Origin: CAZBJJ01 sp964492245
GTDB lineage: Bacteria; Spirochaetota; Spirochaetia; Treponematales; Breznakiellaceae
NCBI GenBank assembly: GCA_964492245.1
Contig: CAZBJJ010000002.1
Location: 35,380-99,379 of the forward strand
Direction: 5' to 3'
Length of the DNA: 64,000 bases
Under the pieces are notes generated by a model. That model worked only from the letters and a program-made list of their open reading frames with translations, ran no database searches and had not been told where the DNA came from. Numbering within the stretch: position 1 is the first letter of the stretch; each line of letters opens with the position of its first letter. The translations under genes were made by a program, and so were the position numbers. Shown here piece by piece: positions 41,899 to 50,304 of this stretch.

Positions 41899-42812
41899 AC
41901 GGTCTTTTTAAGCGGCGCCACTACGAGCACACGGGTGAGGGTGGGGGACGTTATTTTGATATTGCCAGGGTGCTGCGCCGAGCCAGGACTAAGTGGCAAA
42001 AAATTGAGGTGGTCCAGACCACCCACTATGGCAGGGCGATGCTTTTAGATGGTATTACCCAGTTAACCGAGACGCAGGAGTATCAGTACCACGAACCTAT
42101 GGCGCACTTGCCACTTTTGGCCCACCCTGCGCCGCGCCGGGTACTGGTTATTGGCGGGGGCGACGGTGCCCTGGTGCGCGAAATTTTGCGCCATGCCTCG
42201 GTGGAATCGGTCGATTTCGTCGAGTTGGACGAAGGGGTTATTGAATTCTGCAGGGCCTATTTTCCGGAGCTCGGCGGCGAGGCTTTTAAGGACGATCGGG
42301 TTCGTCTGCACATTCAGGATGGGCGCGCCTTTGTCGAGAACCAGGTTAAAGAGGGCGCACATTACGATGCTATCTTTATGGATATGACAGATCCCAGCGG
42401 CCCTTCGCTTGCACTGTATACCCTAGAGTTTTTTCGCTCTGTTTCGCACTTATTGGCCGACGACGATGCTTTTTTTGTTATGCACACCGAGTCGCCCGAC
42501 CTGCGCCCTCGGCTTTTTGCTAAAATATTTGCCTCCCTGCGTCCGGCTTTTCCGGTGCTGCGCTGCTTTATTTCCCATGTACATATGTATGGAGGGCAGT
42601 GGTCCTGGGCTTTTTGTTCTAAGAGAAACGATCCGGCCAGTATTGCACCGAAGGAGATAGCTACACGTATAGGCGACCGCCAGATACAGGGGCTTAAAAT
42701 TATTTCGCCTACGACCTGGCCAGCCTTTTTTGCCCTTTGGCCCGCTATCGAGGCTCTATTGGCCAAGGACGAGAGCCCTGCCACCGATGCCAACCGCGAC
42801 TACCCGGCCTAA
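41883..42812 (+). CDS. speE: Spermidine synthase (polyamine aminopropyltransferase)
   Basis: 309 residues. Family motifs: 'YGRAMLLDGITQLTETQEYQYHEPMAHLPLLAH', 'VLVIGGGDGALVREILRH' (nucleotide-binding glycine loop), 'VDFVELDEGVIEFCRAYFPELGG', 'DGRAFVE', and 'YDAIFMDMTDPSGPS' with the catalytic Asp. It transfers the aminopropyl group from decarboxylated SAM to putrescine. Overlap with speD ensures joint expression. No speA/speB/speC lies nearby, so putrescine must come from elsewhere in the genome or the host. Confidence 0.96.
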   Translation: MRQFLNGLFKRRHYEHTGEGGGRYFDIARVLRRARTKWQKIEVVQTTHYGRAMLLDGITQLTETQEYQYHEPMAHLPLLAHPAPRRVLVIGGGDGALVREILRHASVESVDFVELDEGVIEFCRAYFPELGGEAFKDDRVRLHIQDGRAFVENQVKEGAHYDAIFMDMTDPSGPSLALYTLEFFRSVSHLLADDDAFFVMHTESPDLRPRLFAKIFASLRPAFPVLRCFISHVHMYGGQWSWAFCSKRNDPASIAPKEIATRIGDRQIQGLKIISPTTWPAFFALWPAIEALLAKDESPATDANRDYPA

Positions 42813-42860
42813 TATGGCGGCAGATACCACGGGGCGAGTGCCGCGGCGGCCACAGGCCAC

Positions 42861-42879
42861 CGGCCGGCACCGCCGGCCG
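42861..42879 (+). terminator. GC hairpin between speE and RRM gene
   Basis: CGGCCGGC-ACC-GCCGGCCG, eight pairs. It lies between convergent genes. There is no U tract on either side, so the terminator role is only probable. Confidence 0.4.
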
Positions 42880-42930
42880 ATGCTGCCTCCAACACCGTCG
42901 GCCTGCGGGCGCAGGATTCAGTTTTCTTTT

Positions 42931-43206
42931 CTAATAACGCGGGCCAAAGCTCTTCTTGGGCTTGTCCATTGCCTCGTTTACGCGGATCTGGCGGCCTTCA
43001 AGGTCTTGTCCATTGGTGCCCTCAATTGCCGCACTGGCTTCTTCGTCCGATCCCATTTCTACAAAGCCAAAACCTTTTGAATTACCGGTATCGCGATCTA
43101 CAATAATTTTCGCCGAAACAACCGTTCCAAAATTGGAAAAGAGCTCGCGAAGGCTGTCTTCGGTACTGCTGTAGGCGAGATTACCGACATACAATTTATT
43201 TGCCAT
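42931..43206 (-). CDS. Small RRM-type RNA-binding protein
   Basis: 91 residues from ATG 43206, behind GGAGG at about 10 bases; the frame extends upstream but only through the hairpin leader. A single RRM: RNP2 is LYVGNL near the N-terminus, RNP1 is KGFGFVEM near residue 45, and 'GQDLEGRQIRVNEAM' ends the fold. A short basic tail (KPKKSFGPRY) follows. Such proteins in cyanobacteria, spirochaetes and others bind single-stranded RNA and often respond to cold. Two hairpins sit just upstream, one directly against the ribosome-binding site. Confidence 0.93.
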   Translation of the reverse strand: MANKLYVGNLAYSSTEDSLRELFSNFGTVVSAKIIVDRDTGNSKGFGFVEMGSDEEASAAIEGTNGQDLEGRQIRVNEAMDKPKKSFGPRY

Positions 43207-43221
43207 CGAGAAAAATCCTCC

Positions 43222-43276
43222 GCCAGGCACAGGGGGCCTGGCACACTGAAATATGCCCACACTAAGATGGGCATAT
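43222..43276 (-). promoter_or_regulatory. Two hairpins in the RRM gene leader
   Basis: ATATGCCCA/TGGGCATAT (43251-43276, nine pairs, eight-base loop) may end the radA transcript. GCCAGGC/GCCTGGC (43222-43242, seven pairs) lies two bases from the GGAGG of the RRM gene, so it could control translation, for instance by temperature or by the protein itself. The role is inferred. Confidence 0.5.
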
Positions 43277-43346
43277 ATTCAAATTATCCCAGCCTGTATT
43301 GGCCGTCAAGCTTTTTCCCAATATTTTTGCTTTTTAAGCAGTTTTT

Positions 43347-44705
43347 TTAGTCCAGCATGAATTTAATCGCCTGGCCCAAATTTTGAACTAGCTTTGCCGA
43401 AGTGGGAACCACCTCGCCCCGCGGGGCAGGGGGCCCAATAAAGCGGGTAAATCCCAAGCTTTCTGCCGTTTTTATGCGTACACCCAGTTTGCGAATGGGG
43501 CGCAGCTCGCCGGCCAGGCTCAATTCGCCGGCAAAGACCAGTTCTTTGGGCAGGGAAACGCCGGTGCGCGCGCTGTGAATAGCCGCAGCAATGGCCAGAT
43601 CCACTCCCACTTCGTGCACACGCACCCCGCCCGACACATTTATATATACATCCTGGTCGCTCAGGCGCAGCCCTAGATGTTTTTCGATGCTGGCGGCGAT
43701 CCGCGAAACCCGGTTGCTATCAATGCGCTCGCTGGAAATACGCGAACTGGCCCCCTTTGCCGGCACCGTAAGGGCCTGAATTTCCAAGAGCAAGACCCGG
43801 TTGCCCTCGAGCACCGCCGCCGTTGCCACGCCAGCGGGCGGGGGGCCCTCCCGAGGTATTAAAAACAGGGCTGCGTTTTCATCCTGCGAAATAAGCCCCT
43901 TCTCGCCCATAACAAAAATACCCAGCTCGTCTACCGAGCCAAAGCGGTTTTTAACCGCTCGAATAAAACGATGTTCGGTCTCGTTCTGCTCGAAGTACAG
44001 GACACAGTCGACCATATGCTCCAGCGCCTTGGGCCCAGCAATAAAGCCCTCTTTAGTGACGTGGGCCACTAAAAAAAGCGCGCTTCCTCTCTCCTTGGCC
44101 CAGGAAATAAGCTCCATGCTGCAGTATTTCATCTGGTTCACCGTGCCAGGCACTAGGCCAATATCGGCACTGTGCAAGGTCTGCACCGAATCCACCACAA
44201 TTATTGCGGGTTTTATTCGTTCTAGGACTTTTAAAATTGATGCCAATTCCCCCGAGCAAAAAACTTCGATGCGCTCCCCAGAAAGTTCCAGCCGGTCGGC
44301 CCGCTGGCGTATCTGCTCGGCCGACTCCTCGCCCGATATATACAGCACTCTGCCCTTACTGGCGTTTGCGGCGGCAGATTGTAAAAGCAGGGTGGATTTA
44401 CCTATACCCGGTTCTCCCCCAATAAGGACGCAGGAGCGGTTCATAATGCCCCCACCGAGGACCCTGTCTAATTCGGGAATGCCACAGGAAATGCGTTCGG
44501 TATCTTCCACTTTAATGGCATTTAGGGGCAGGGTGTTGGCAAGGGCCCCAGATCCGGCCAAGCGTGTTGCTACTGTGGCACTGTGCTGCTCTTCCTTAAA
44601 GCTGTTCCACTGGCCACAGCGGGGGCAGCGCCCCAGCCAGCGGGCCTCTTCGTGGCCACAGCCCCCGCAGCGAAATATTGTTTTATCTGTTTTTTTTGCT
44701 GCCAC
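43347..44705 (-). CDS. radA: DNA repair protein RadA
   Basis: 452 residues from GTG 44705, with GGAGG just upstream. An N-terminal four-cysteine zinc motif (FRCGGCGHEEARWLGRCPRCGQW) is followed by Walker A GGEPGIGKSTLLLQ, the RadA-specific KNRFG (AVKNRFGSVDELGIF), and a C-terminal Lon-protease-like domain (NVSGGVRVHEVGVDLAIAAAIHSA). It drives branch migration in recombination. It lies 54 bases downstream of htpG on the same strand, with a strong hairpin between them. Confidence 0.97.
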   Translation of the reverse strand: MAAKKTDKTIFRCGGCGHEEARWLGRCPRCGQWNSFKEEQHSATVATRLAGSGALANTLPLNAIKVEDTERISCGIPELDRVLGGGIMNRSCVLIGGEPGIGKSTLLLQSAAANASKGRVLYISGEESAEQIRQRADRLELSGERIEVFCSGELASILKVLERIKPAIIVVDSVQTLHSADIGLVPGTVNQMKYCSMELISWAKERGSALFLVAHVTKEGFIAGPKALEHMVDCVLYFEQNETEHRFIRAVKNRFGSVDELGIFVMGEKGLISQDENAALFLIPREGPPPAGVATAAVLEGNRVLLLEIQALTVPAKGASSRISSERIDSNRVSRIAASIEKHLGLRLSDQDVYINVSGGVRVHEVGVDLAIAAAIHSARTGVSLPKELVFAGELSLAGELRPIRKLGVRIKTAESLGFTRFIGPPAPRGEVVPTSAKLVQNLGQAIKFMLD

Positions 44706-44719
44706 CCCTGCCTCCTACG

Positions 44720-44749
44720 CCAGCCTTGCTGATGCACCAGCAAGGCTGG
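44720..44749 (-). terminator. Hairpin between htpG and radA
   Basis: CCAGCCTTGCTG-ATGCAC-CAGCAAGGCTGG, 12 perfect pairs. On the minus strand it follows the htpG stop (44760) closely but has no U tract afterwards. It may attenuate read-through into radA. Confidence 0.5.
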
Positions 44750-44759
44750 TGAAATCTTT

Positions 44760-46613
44760 TTAGGCCAAAAGGCGGTTTAGTTTTTGCACAAAGTCCGCCG
44801 GGTCCTTAAGTTTAATGCCTTCTACCAGCAGGGCCTGATCTAAAAGCACCCCCGCTATATCGGCAATTCGCCCCTCGTCGCCCTCGTCGGCCAGCTTTTG
44901 TAAAATAGCATGTCCGCCATTTACCTCTAAAATTGGCTTGACCTCGATTTCGTTTTGGCCCATCGCCTTCATCATCTGGGCAAATTGAATTGATGGGTCG
45001 TTTTCGTCGGCCACAATGCAAGAGGGCGAATCTTTAAGGCGCCGAGAAACTTTTACATCCTTAACCCGCTCGCCAAGGGCCTTTTTAATTTTTTCGATAA
45101 CCGGCTCCATTGTTTTTTCGACTTCCTTGTCCTTTTCGACCCCTAACTCCTCGTCGGCGCCGGCACGGTTAACCGACTTTAAGTCCCAGTCCTTATATTT
45201 GCCCACCGATGGCATTACAATATCATCGATATCGTCATCCATAATAAGTACTTCAATACCTTTTTCGCGGTAGGCCTCTAGGAGGGGGCTGGCTAAAAGG
45301 GTTTTTCTATCGCCCCCACTAATGTAATATAGGGCCTTTTGGTCTTCTTTCATGCGATCGACATATTCGGCAAGACTTACCCGCCCCTCTTCGGTGGTGG
45401 AATAAAAACGGACCAGTTCCAGTAGCGCTTCGCGGTTAGCAAAATCCTGGTAAAGTCCCTCCTTAAGCGGTCGGTTGTATTGCTCGATAAAATCGGCAAA
45501 TTTTTCTTTGTTGTTGTCGGCCAGATTTTTGAATTCGCCTAAAAGTTTTTTGACCGAGGCATTTTTAATATTTGCCAACACGCGGTTCTGCTGTAAAATT
45601 TCTCGGCTCACGTTTAAGGGTAGGTCTTCGCTATCAATTACACCCCGCACAAAGCGCAAATAGCTGGGCATTAGTTCCTTGTCGTCATCAGTTATAAAAA
45701 CTCGTTTTACAAAGAGTTTGACCCCCGGGCGGTAATCTACATTGTACATATCGAAGGGAGCTTTTTTAGGCACGTAAAAGAGGGTCACATATTCAAGGGC
45801 TCCCTCGGCCTTGGTGTGGAGATATAAAAGCGGATCTTCGCTGTCGTGGCCAGACTGCTTGAAAAAATCAATATAGTCCTCTTCTTTAAGTTCGCTCTTG
45901 CTGCGCCGCCAGAGGGCAGAACCAGAATTAACCTGGGTTTCCGCTGGCTTGCTCGACTTTACCTTGCCCTTATCGTCGTACTCTTTTTCTTCGTAATGTA
46001 TAAAAATAGGAAAGGCCACGTGGTTCGAATAGCGTTTTACAATGTCCTCTACCGACCAGCGGTTGGCATATTCGTGACCTTCCTCGTTTAGGTACACCCT
46101 TATCGTGGTGCCATGGCCTTCGCGCTCTGCCTCTTCGATTTCGTAGCCCTCTTTGCCATCGCTGGACCATTTCCAGGCCTGCGTTTCGCCGGCCTTTCGA
46201 CTTACAACCTCTACCCGGTCACCAACCATAAAGGCAGAATAAAAACCTACGCCAAATTGGCCGATGAGGTTCGAATCTTTCTTTGCATCTGCTGCGAGGT
46301 TTTCTAAAAAATTGAGGGTACCGGAGCGGGCAATGGTGCCTAGGTGCTCGGTTAAATCTTTTTCATTCATGCCAATTCCTGTGTCCGCAATTGTAAGGGT
46401 TTTGGCTTCTTCGTCGAAGGATATATCAATTCTTGGTTCAAAACTGATGCTCTTATACGCATCATCGGCTACGGTTAAATATTTTAGCTTGTCCAGCGCA
46501 TCCGAGGCGTTGGATACCAATTCGCGCAGAAATATTTCTTTATTCGAATACAGCGAGTGAATAATTAAGTGCAAGAGTCTGCTTACTTCCGTCTGAAACT
46601 TGTAATTTGCCAT
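44760..46613 (-). CDS. htpG: Molecular chaperone HtpG (Hsp90)
   Basis: 617 residues, normal length. GHKL ATPase motifs: 'HSLYSNKEIFLRELVSNASDALDKLKYL', 'LTIADTGIGMNEKDL', 'GQFGVGFYSAFMV', 'GHGTTIRVYL'. The middle and C-terminal dimerisation domains are intact. It folds client proteins with ATP. ATG 46613 has AAGGAG nine bases upstream. A candidate promoter (TTTGTA, 16-base spacer, TACACT) precedes it; I see no CIRCE element. Confidence 0.97.
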   Translation of the reverse strand: MANYKFQTEVSRLLHLIIHSLYSNKEIFLRELVSNASDALDKLKYLTVADDAYKSISFEPRIDISFDEEAKTLTIADTGIGMNEKDLTEHLGTIARSGTLNFLENLAADAKKDSNLIGQFGVGFYSAFMVGDRVEVVSRKAGETQAWKWSSDGKEGYEIEEAEREGHGTTIRVYLNEEGHEYANRWSVEDIVKRYSNHVAFPIFIHYEEKEYDDKGKVKSSKPAETQVNSGSALWRRSKSELKEEDYIDFFKQSGHDSEDPLLYLHTKAEGALEYVTLFYVPKKAPFDMYNVDYRPGVKLFVKRVFITDDDKELMPSYLRFVRGVIDSEDLPLNVSREILQQNRVLANIKNASVKKLLGEFKNLADNNKEKFADFIEQYNRPLKEGLYQDFANREALLELVRFYSTTEEGRVSLAEYVDRMKEDQKALYYISGGDRKTLLASPLLEAYREKGIEVLIMDDDIDDIVMPSVGKYKDWDLKSVNRAGADEELGVEKDKEVEKTMEPVIEKIKKALGERVKDVKVSRRLKDSPSCIVADENDPSIQFAQMMKAMGQNEIEVKPILEVNGGHAILQKLADEGDEGRIADIAGVLLDQALLVEGIKLKDPADFVQKLNRLLA

Positions 46614-46679
46614 GTAAAAATGCTCCTTAGTGTAATATCAGTTAAAAAAATACAAACTTTTACCTTGCTCCGGCAAGTA

Positions 46680-46865
46680 CTATTGCCGTCGAAGCCGCTC
46701 TTTATACGCGGGGCAGGCCTGCCCGGTGTTGCGCAACACGACCGCCGAAGGCATTTCCCGCGATTTAATGCCAAACACTAGGCAGCTATTGGGATAGGCC
46801 GGCTCGTAAGTAATTTTAAAATGCTCGCAGCGCAGGCACAGCGGCCGTTTTGCCTCTTCGCTCAT
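46680..46865 (-). CDS. Small four-cysteine protein
   Basis: 61 residues from ATG 46865, with an excellent ribosome-binding site (AAGGAGGTG); an upstream ATG at 46922 is unlikely. The pattern is C-x2-C (LCLRCEHFKITYEP), then Cys in 'PNSCLVFGI' and Cys in 'GQACPAYKERL'. Four cysteines in this spacing suggest a small zinc-binding fold. It is conserved in style but I cannot name the family. It lies upstream of htpG on the same strand; a small hairpin (CTTGC-TCCG-GCAAG) ends it. Confidence 0.75.
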   Translation of the reverse strand: MSEEAKRPLCLRCEHFKITYEPAYPNSCLVFGIKSREMPSAVVLRNTGQACPAYKERLRRQ

Positions 46866-46952
46866 TCCCACCTCCTTAAGTGAGTATAGCAAGTCCGCTA
46901 AATAGACATAATTGGCTAGCAATCCATTTTATAGGGTGATATCTTAATAGAT

Positions 46953-47519
46953 ATGAAGACCAAGTTACTTCTAGTTCTGCTCTACCTATTTGCTGCCCCT
47001 GTTTTTGCGCAGACAAATGTACTCACCTGGAATCTGGGGACTGTCGATTTGGTGTATAATCATACCGAGCCCCGGGAAGATGGCAAAATGAGTCTTTTAA
47101 AGAGCCGGCTTTCAATCTTGGATTTTCAGTACCATCTTCTCAATGGCTATCTGTCTGTCGGCACATCCTTAATTCAGGGGCGTAGCTATTATAACCCAAA
47201 AATGTATATAGCCCTATTCCCTATTGAGCTCGATTTTAATTTTTTTCGCTTTCGGGCTCTTAACCTGGCCTTGTTTTTAACAGGCGAATTAGGCTTTGGG
47301 GAACCTGGTTTTTTCCCCTATGCCGAAGCTGGTTTTAAGATGGGCATTCTCCATGTAAATCCTAAAAGTTCGTCTAAATACTCTTGGCGAAATTCTTTTT
47401 ATATGAGTTTTGACCATAATTTTGATTTTAACATTGGTACACAATTTGATATGGGCAGTTTGGCTTTAGGGGGCCTCTGGCTTGCGAACAGAGGAAAGGC
47501 CAAGGCGGATAATAACTAG
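46953..47519 (+). CDS. Hypothetical exported protein
   Basis: 188 residues. The signal peptide is MKTKLLLVLLYLFAAPVFAQ, cut after Ala19. The mature protein is rich in aromatic residues with alternating strands (LNGYLSVGTSLIQGRSYYNP, SWRNSFYMSFDHNFDFNIGTQFDMG), as in small outer-membrane beta-barrels. Its last residues (KAKADNN) do not end in an aromatic, so the barrel reading is tentative. No family recognised. It stands alone between divergent and convergent neighbours. Confidence 0.72.
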   Translation: MKTKLLLVLLYLFAAPVFAQTNVLTWNLGTVDLVYNHTEPREDGKMSLLKSRLSILDFQYHLLNGYLSVGTSLIQGRSYYNPKMYIALFPIELDFNFFRFRALNLALFLTGELGFGEPGFFPYAEAGFKMGILHVNPKSSSKYSWRNSFYMSFDHNFDFNIGTQFDMGSLALGGLWLANRGKAKADNN

Positions 47520-47525
47520 TTTTTC

Positions 47526-47545
47526 AGGTGAAAGATTCGAGAAAC
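47526..47545 (+). repeat. 20-bp repeat family, degenerate copy D
   Basis: AGGTGAAAGATTCGAGAAAC, 16/20 to the consensus. It is flanked by two copies of a 13-14 base direct repeat AACTAGTTTTTCA. It lies just after the exported-protein gene. Confidence 0.55.
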
Positions 47546-47589
47546 TAGTTTTTCATAAGTCGACATAAAAGCTCCGGTTGTATTACACG

Positions 47590-48657
47590 TTATTCGAGAC
47601 CAATTTTATCCCAAATGGCCATATCTTCCTGACCAATGCGCCAAAAAGCGATATTGTGTACTCCACTGTCGCGGTAGGCCTTAAGGCGAATTCGGTTAGA
47701 TTCGGCATCTTCGTACCAGGTGGTTACCTTTAGGTTTACGGTGCGCGTGAACCAGGGAATACCGATGCTGCGTTGCACTTCCTGTATGCCGGCCTCTTTT
47801 TTAATGCGTTCGACGGTAGAGTGGATGTGGGCACTTGCCGGATTGTAGTTAACCCAAGAACGACCATAAAAGGGGGCACCCATAACCAGTTTTTCGCGGG
47901 GAATTTGAGTTTGGGCATAGTCGCTCACCTTGAGTCCCCAGCCTATTGTGGCAATGGGACCCGGTTTGCTACCGCTCCAGTGCTCATCGTAGGCCATCAA
48001 AATAATGCGGTCTACAATGCGGGCGATATGTGCATAGCCAAAGATGTCGCCGGCAGAATTGAGGCGGGCGGGAAGGGCCAGGCTCAATATTTTATTTGGT
48101 AGGCGTTGGCGAAGTAGGGAGACAAACTCGAGGAAGGCTGGAATGTCGTCGCGGTGGACTGCCTCGTAATCCAGCTGAAGGCCGTCGAAGGGCCCTGCTG
48201 CCTGCACAATTTCGTCTATAAGCCGGTCGCGTACGCCGTATTCCTGGTGTAGGGTAAAGTGGCTCAGGCTCTGGTTGGAAAGCAGGGTAATAACAAGGTG
48301 AATGCGGGCTCTATGGTTTTTTAGCTTCTGCGGGTTTGGGGCCTTTGTCAGCCTGCCGGTGCGATCGACTCCAGCGCTAAAATAGGCAATGTCGCTGAGC
48401 TCGGCAGTTTTGGCAATTTCGTGTTCCCGCCCATCCAGGACGTAGCCCCAAATTTCTTTAAAGCGTAGGACTGTGCCCTTTTTATCTTCTTCGCTCGGGT
48501 TCAAGGCTGGGTTTGCAAAAAGAGGGAAAAAACCCATGAATACGAATATAGTATACCAAAGCTTGCACCTATGGGTTTTTCCAAGTCTAAAAAGCCCTTT
48601 TAGGCCCTCTAAAAGGTCATAAAAATGGTCAGGTGCAAGCTTCGGTAAACTAGACAT
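47590..48657 (-). CDS. Glycoside hydrolase family 18 protein
   Basis: 355 residues from ATG 48657, nine bases after a clear AGGAG. Residues 1-36 are encoded by a 100-bp inverted-repeat element; the first host-looking residues are YTIFVFMGFFPLFANP, a signal peptide core. An ATG at 48537 would skip the repeat but has no ribosome-binding site. The GH18 core has 'FDGLQLDYEAV' (DxxDxDxE, catalytic Glu) and 'ILMAYDEHWSGSKPGP' and 'GAPFYGRSW'. It resembles spore-cortex or chitinase-like hydrolases acting on GlcNAc linkages outside the cytoplasm. It follows yejF by 12 bases and may share its mRNA. Confidence 0.88.
   Translation of the reverse strand: MSSLPKLAPDHFYDLLEGLKGLFRLGKTHRCKLWYTIFVFMGFFPLFANPALNPSEEDKKGTVLRFKEIWGYVLDGREHEIAKTAELSDIAYFSAGVDRTGRLTKAPNPQKLKNHRARIHLVITLLSNQSLSHFTLHQEYGVRDRLIDEIVQAAGPFDGLQLDYEAVHRDDIPAFLEFVSLLRQRLPNKILSLALPARLNSAGDIFGYAHIARIVDRIILMAYDEHWSGSKPGPIATIGWGLKVSDYAQTQIPREKLVMGAPFYGRSWVNYNPASAHIHSTVERIKKEAGIQEVQRSIGIPWFTRTVNLKVTTWYEDAESNRIRLKAYRDSGVHNIAFWRIGQEDMAIWDKIGLE
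48551..48650. repeat. 100-bp inverted-repeat element (MITE-like), copies C1 and C2
   Basis: The ends are GTATACCAAAGCTTGCACCT (48551-48570) and AGGTGCAAGCTTCGGTAAAC (48631-48650), near-perfect inverted repeats of the 20-bp family. An inner hairpin CCTTTTAG/CTAAAAGG (48596-48616) sits between them. The whole is read through in frame by the GH18 gene. Confidence 0.88.
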
Positions 48658-48669
48658 TATATTGAACTC

Positions 48670-50304
48670 CTAAAATTTATTTTGGGCAAAGGCAGTTGCC
48701 AATAGGTTTTTGGTGTATTCGTGTTGGGGGTTAAGAAAGACATCGGCCGCTGGCCCTGCCTCCACAATTTTTCCATCCTTCATAACGGCCAGTTCATGAC
48801 AAAGTTCCCGCACCAATTGCATGTCGTGCGAAATAAAGATGTACGAAAGGCGGTGGCGCTCTTGGAGGGCCTGTAATAGCTCGATTACCTGAAACTGTAC
48901 CGTTCTATCCAGGGAGCTGGTGGGCTCATCGAGAATTAATAGCTTGGGTTTAAGCACGAGGGCGCGGGCAAGGGCAATGCGCTGGCGCTGACCGCCGGAG
49001 AATTCGTTGGGGTAGCGCAAAAGGTATTCCCGCTGGCCCATGTCCACTTCTTCTAGGGCGGCCATTGTTTTTTCTTCGCGTTCTTCTCGAGTTCCCTGTT
49101 CATGGATGAGTAGGCCTTCGCCGACTATTTCGCCAATGCTCATGCGCGGGCTCAGCGAGCCGTAGGGGTCCTGGAAGATAATTTGGATGTTGCGACGCAG
49201 GGGGCGCAGTTCCTTGGGGTTGAGTTGCTGTATGGCCTGTCCTTCGAGCTCGATGCTGCCTTCGCAGTTTTGTAGGCGGATAAGGGCGCGGCCGAGGGTG
49301 GTTTTGCCCGAGCCACTTTCGCCCACAAGGCCCAGGCTTTGGCCTCGCTGTAGGCTTAGGTCGACGTTGTCAACGGCTTTTATGTAGCTGGTGGTCCGCC
49401 TAAAAAGGCCCGTTTTAATGGGGAAGTGGACCTTAATGCCTTTGGCTTGCAACAGGGGCGCGTCGGTGAAGCTTTGGGCGGTGGCGCCGGTGGGTCCTTG
49501 GGCGGTGGCGGGTTTTGGCAGGGGCTGGCCGCGCAGGCGCGAACCCATAAGCTCTTTGGTGTAGGCCTCTTGTGGGTGGGCAAAAAGGGCCTCGGTGTCG
49601 TTTTCTTCGATAATGCGGCCATCCTTCATTACGGCAATGCGGTCGGCTAGGCGGCGTACGACGCCTAGGTCGTGGCTTATAAAGAGGATGGCCATGCCCA
49701 GTTCGCGCTGGAGCTCTTTAAGGAGTTTGAGTATTTGCTCTTGAATGCTCACATCCAAGGCGGTGGTGGGTTCGTCGGCAATGAGGAGTTGGGGGCGGTT
49801 TAAAAGCGCCAGCGCGATCATTACCCGCTGTCGTTCGCCGCCGGAAAGTTCGTGCGGATAGGCGCCAAGGCGGTCGCGGGCCGAGCGCAGACCCACCCGC
49901 TGTAGCCAATGCACAATGGGGTCGCGGGCCTGCTTTTCGCTTAGACCCTGGTGTACCGCCAGCGATTCGGCCAGCTGTTTTTCGATACTCATTAGCGGGT
50001 TTAGCGAGCTTAAAGGCTCTTGGAAAATCATGCCCACCTTGGCGCCTCGGATGGCGCGCAGTTGGGTATCGTCCATTGCCAACACGTTTTCGCCCTTAAA
50101 AAGCACCTCGCCGGCGGTATAGCTTATCCAGTGCTCGGGTATAAGACGCAGAATGCTCTGTGCGCTTACCGTCTTGCCCGAGCCACTTTCGCCAACAAGG
50201 GCGTAAGTCTGCCCGGCATCAATATTGAGAGAAATACCATGGACCACCTCCTTGCTGCCAAAGGCAATTCTTAGGTCGCGTAGTGCTATCAGTGGAAAAC
50301 TCAT
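48670..50304 (-). CDS. yejF: Oligopeptide/microcin C ABC transporter, duplicated ATPase
   Basis: 544 residues with two ABC ATPases. The first has Walker A GESGSGKTVSAQ, signature LSGGERQRVMIAL, Walker B LLIADEPTTALD. The second (from about residue 285) has GESGSGKTTLGRAL, FSGGQRQRIALAR, LLILDEPTSSLD, plus the oligopeptide-type C-terminal extension. It powers import through YejB and YejE. Its start overlaps the yejE stop by four bases. A single fused ATPase is the usual Yej arrangement, unlike split DppD/DppF. Confidence 0.95.
   Translation of the reverse strand: MSFPLIALRDLRIAFGSKEVVHGISLNIDAGQTYALVGESGSGKTVSAQSILRLIPEHWISYTAGEVLFKGENVLAMDDTQLRAIRGAKVGMIFQEPLSSLNPLMSIEKQLAESLAVHQGLSEKQARDPIVHWLQRVGLRSARDRLGAYPHELSGGERQRVMIALALLNRPQLLIADEPTTALDVSIQEQILKLLKELQRELGMAILFISHDLGVVRRLADRIAVMKDGRIIEENDTEALFAHPQEAYTKELMGSRLRGQPLPKPATAQGPTGATAQSFTDAPLLQAKGIKVHFPIKTGLFRRTTSYIKAVDNVDLSLQRGQSLGLVGESGSGKTTLGRALIRLQNCEGSIELEGQAIQQLNPKELRPLRRNIQIIFQDPYGSLSPRMSIGEIVGEGLLIHEQGTREEREEKTMAALEEVDMGQREYLLRYPNEFSGGQRQRIALARALVLKPKLLILDEPTSSLDRTVQFQVIELLQALQERHRLSYIFISHDMQLVRELCHELAVMKDGKIVEAGPAADVFLNPQHEYTKNLLATAFAQNKF

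Noticed and set aside
46021..46290. tRNA-like GGTTCGAAT words
   Set aside because: They occur within htpG codons without acceptor or anticodon stems. No tRNA gene was found in the window.
48537..48539. ATG at 48539 (minus) as the GH18 start
   Set aside because: It avoids the repeat but lacks a ribosome-binding site, while ATG 48657 has AGGAG at ideal distance. Kept only as an alternative.
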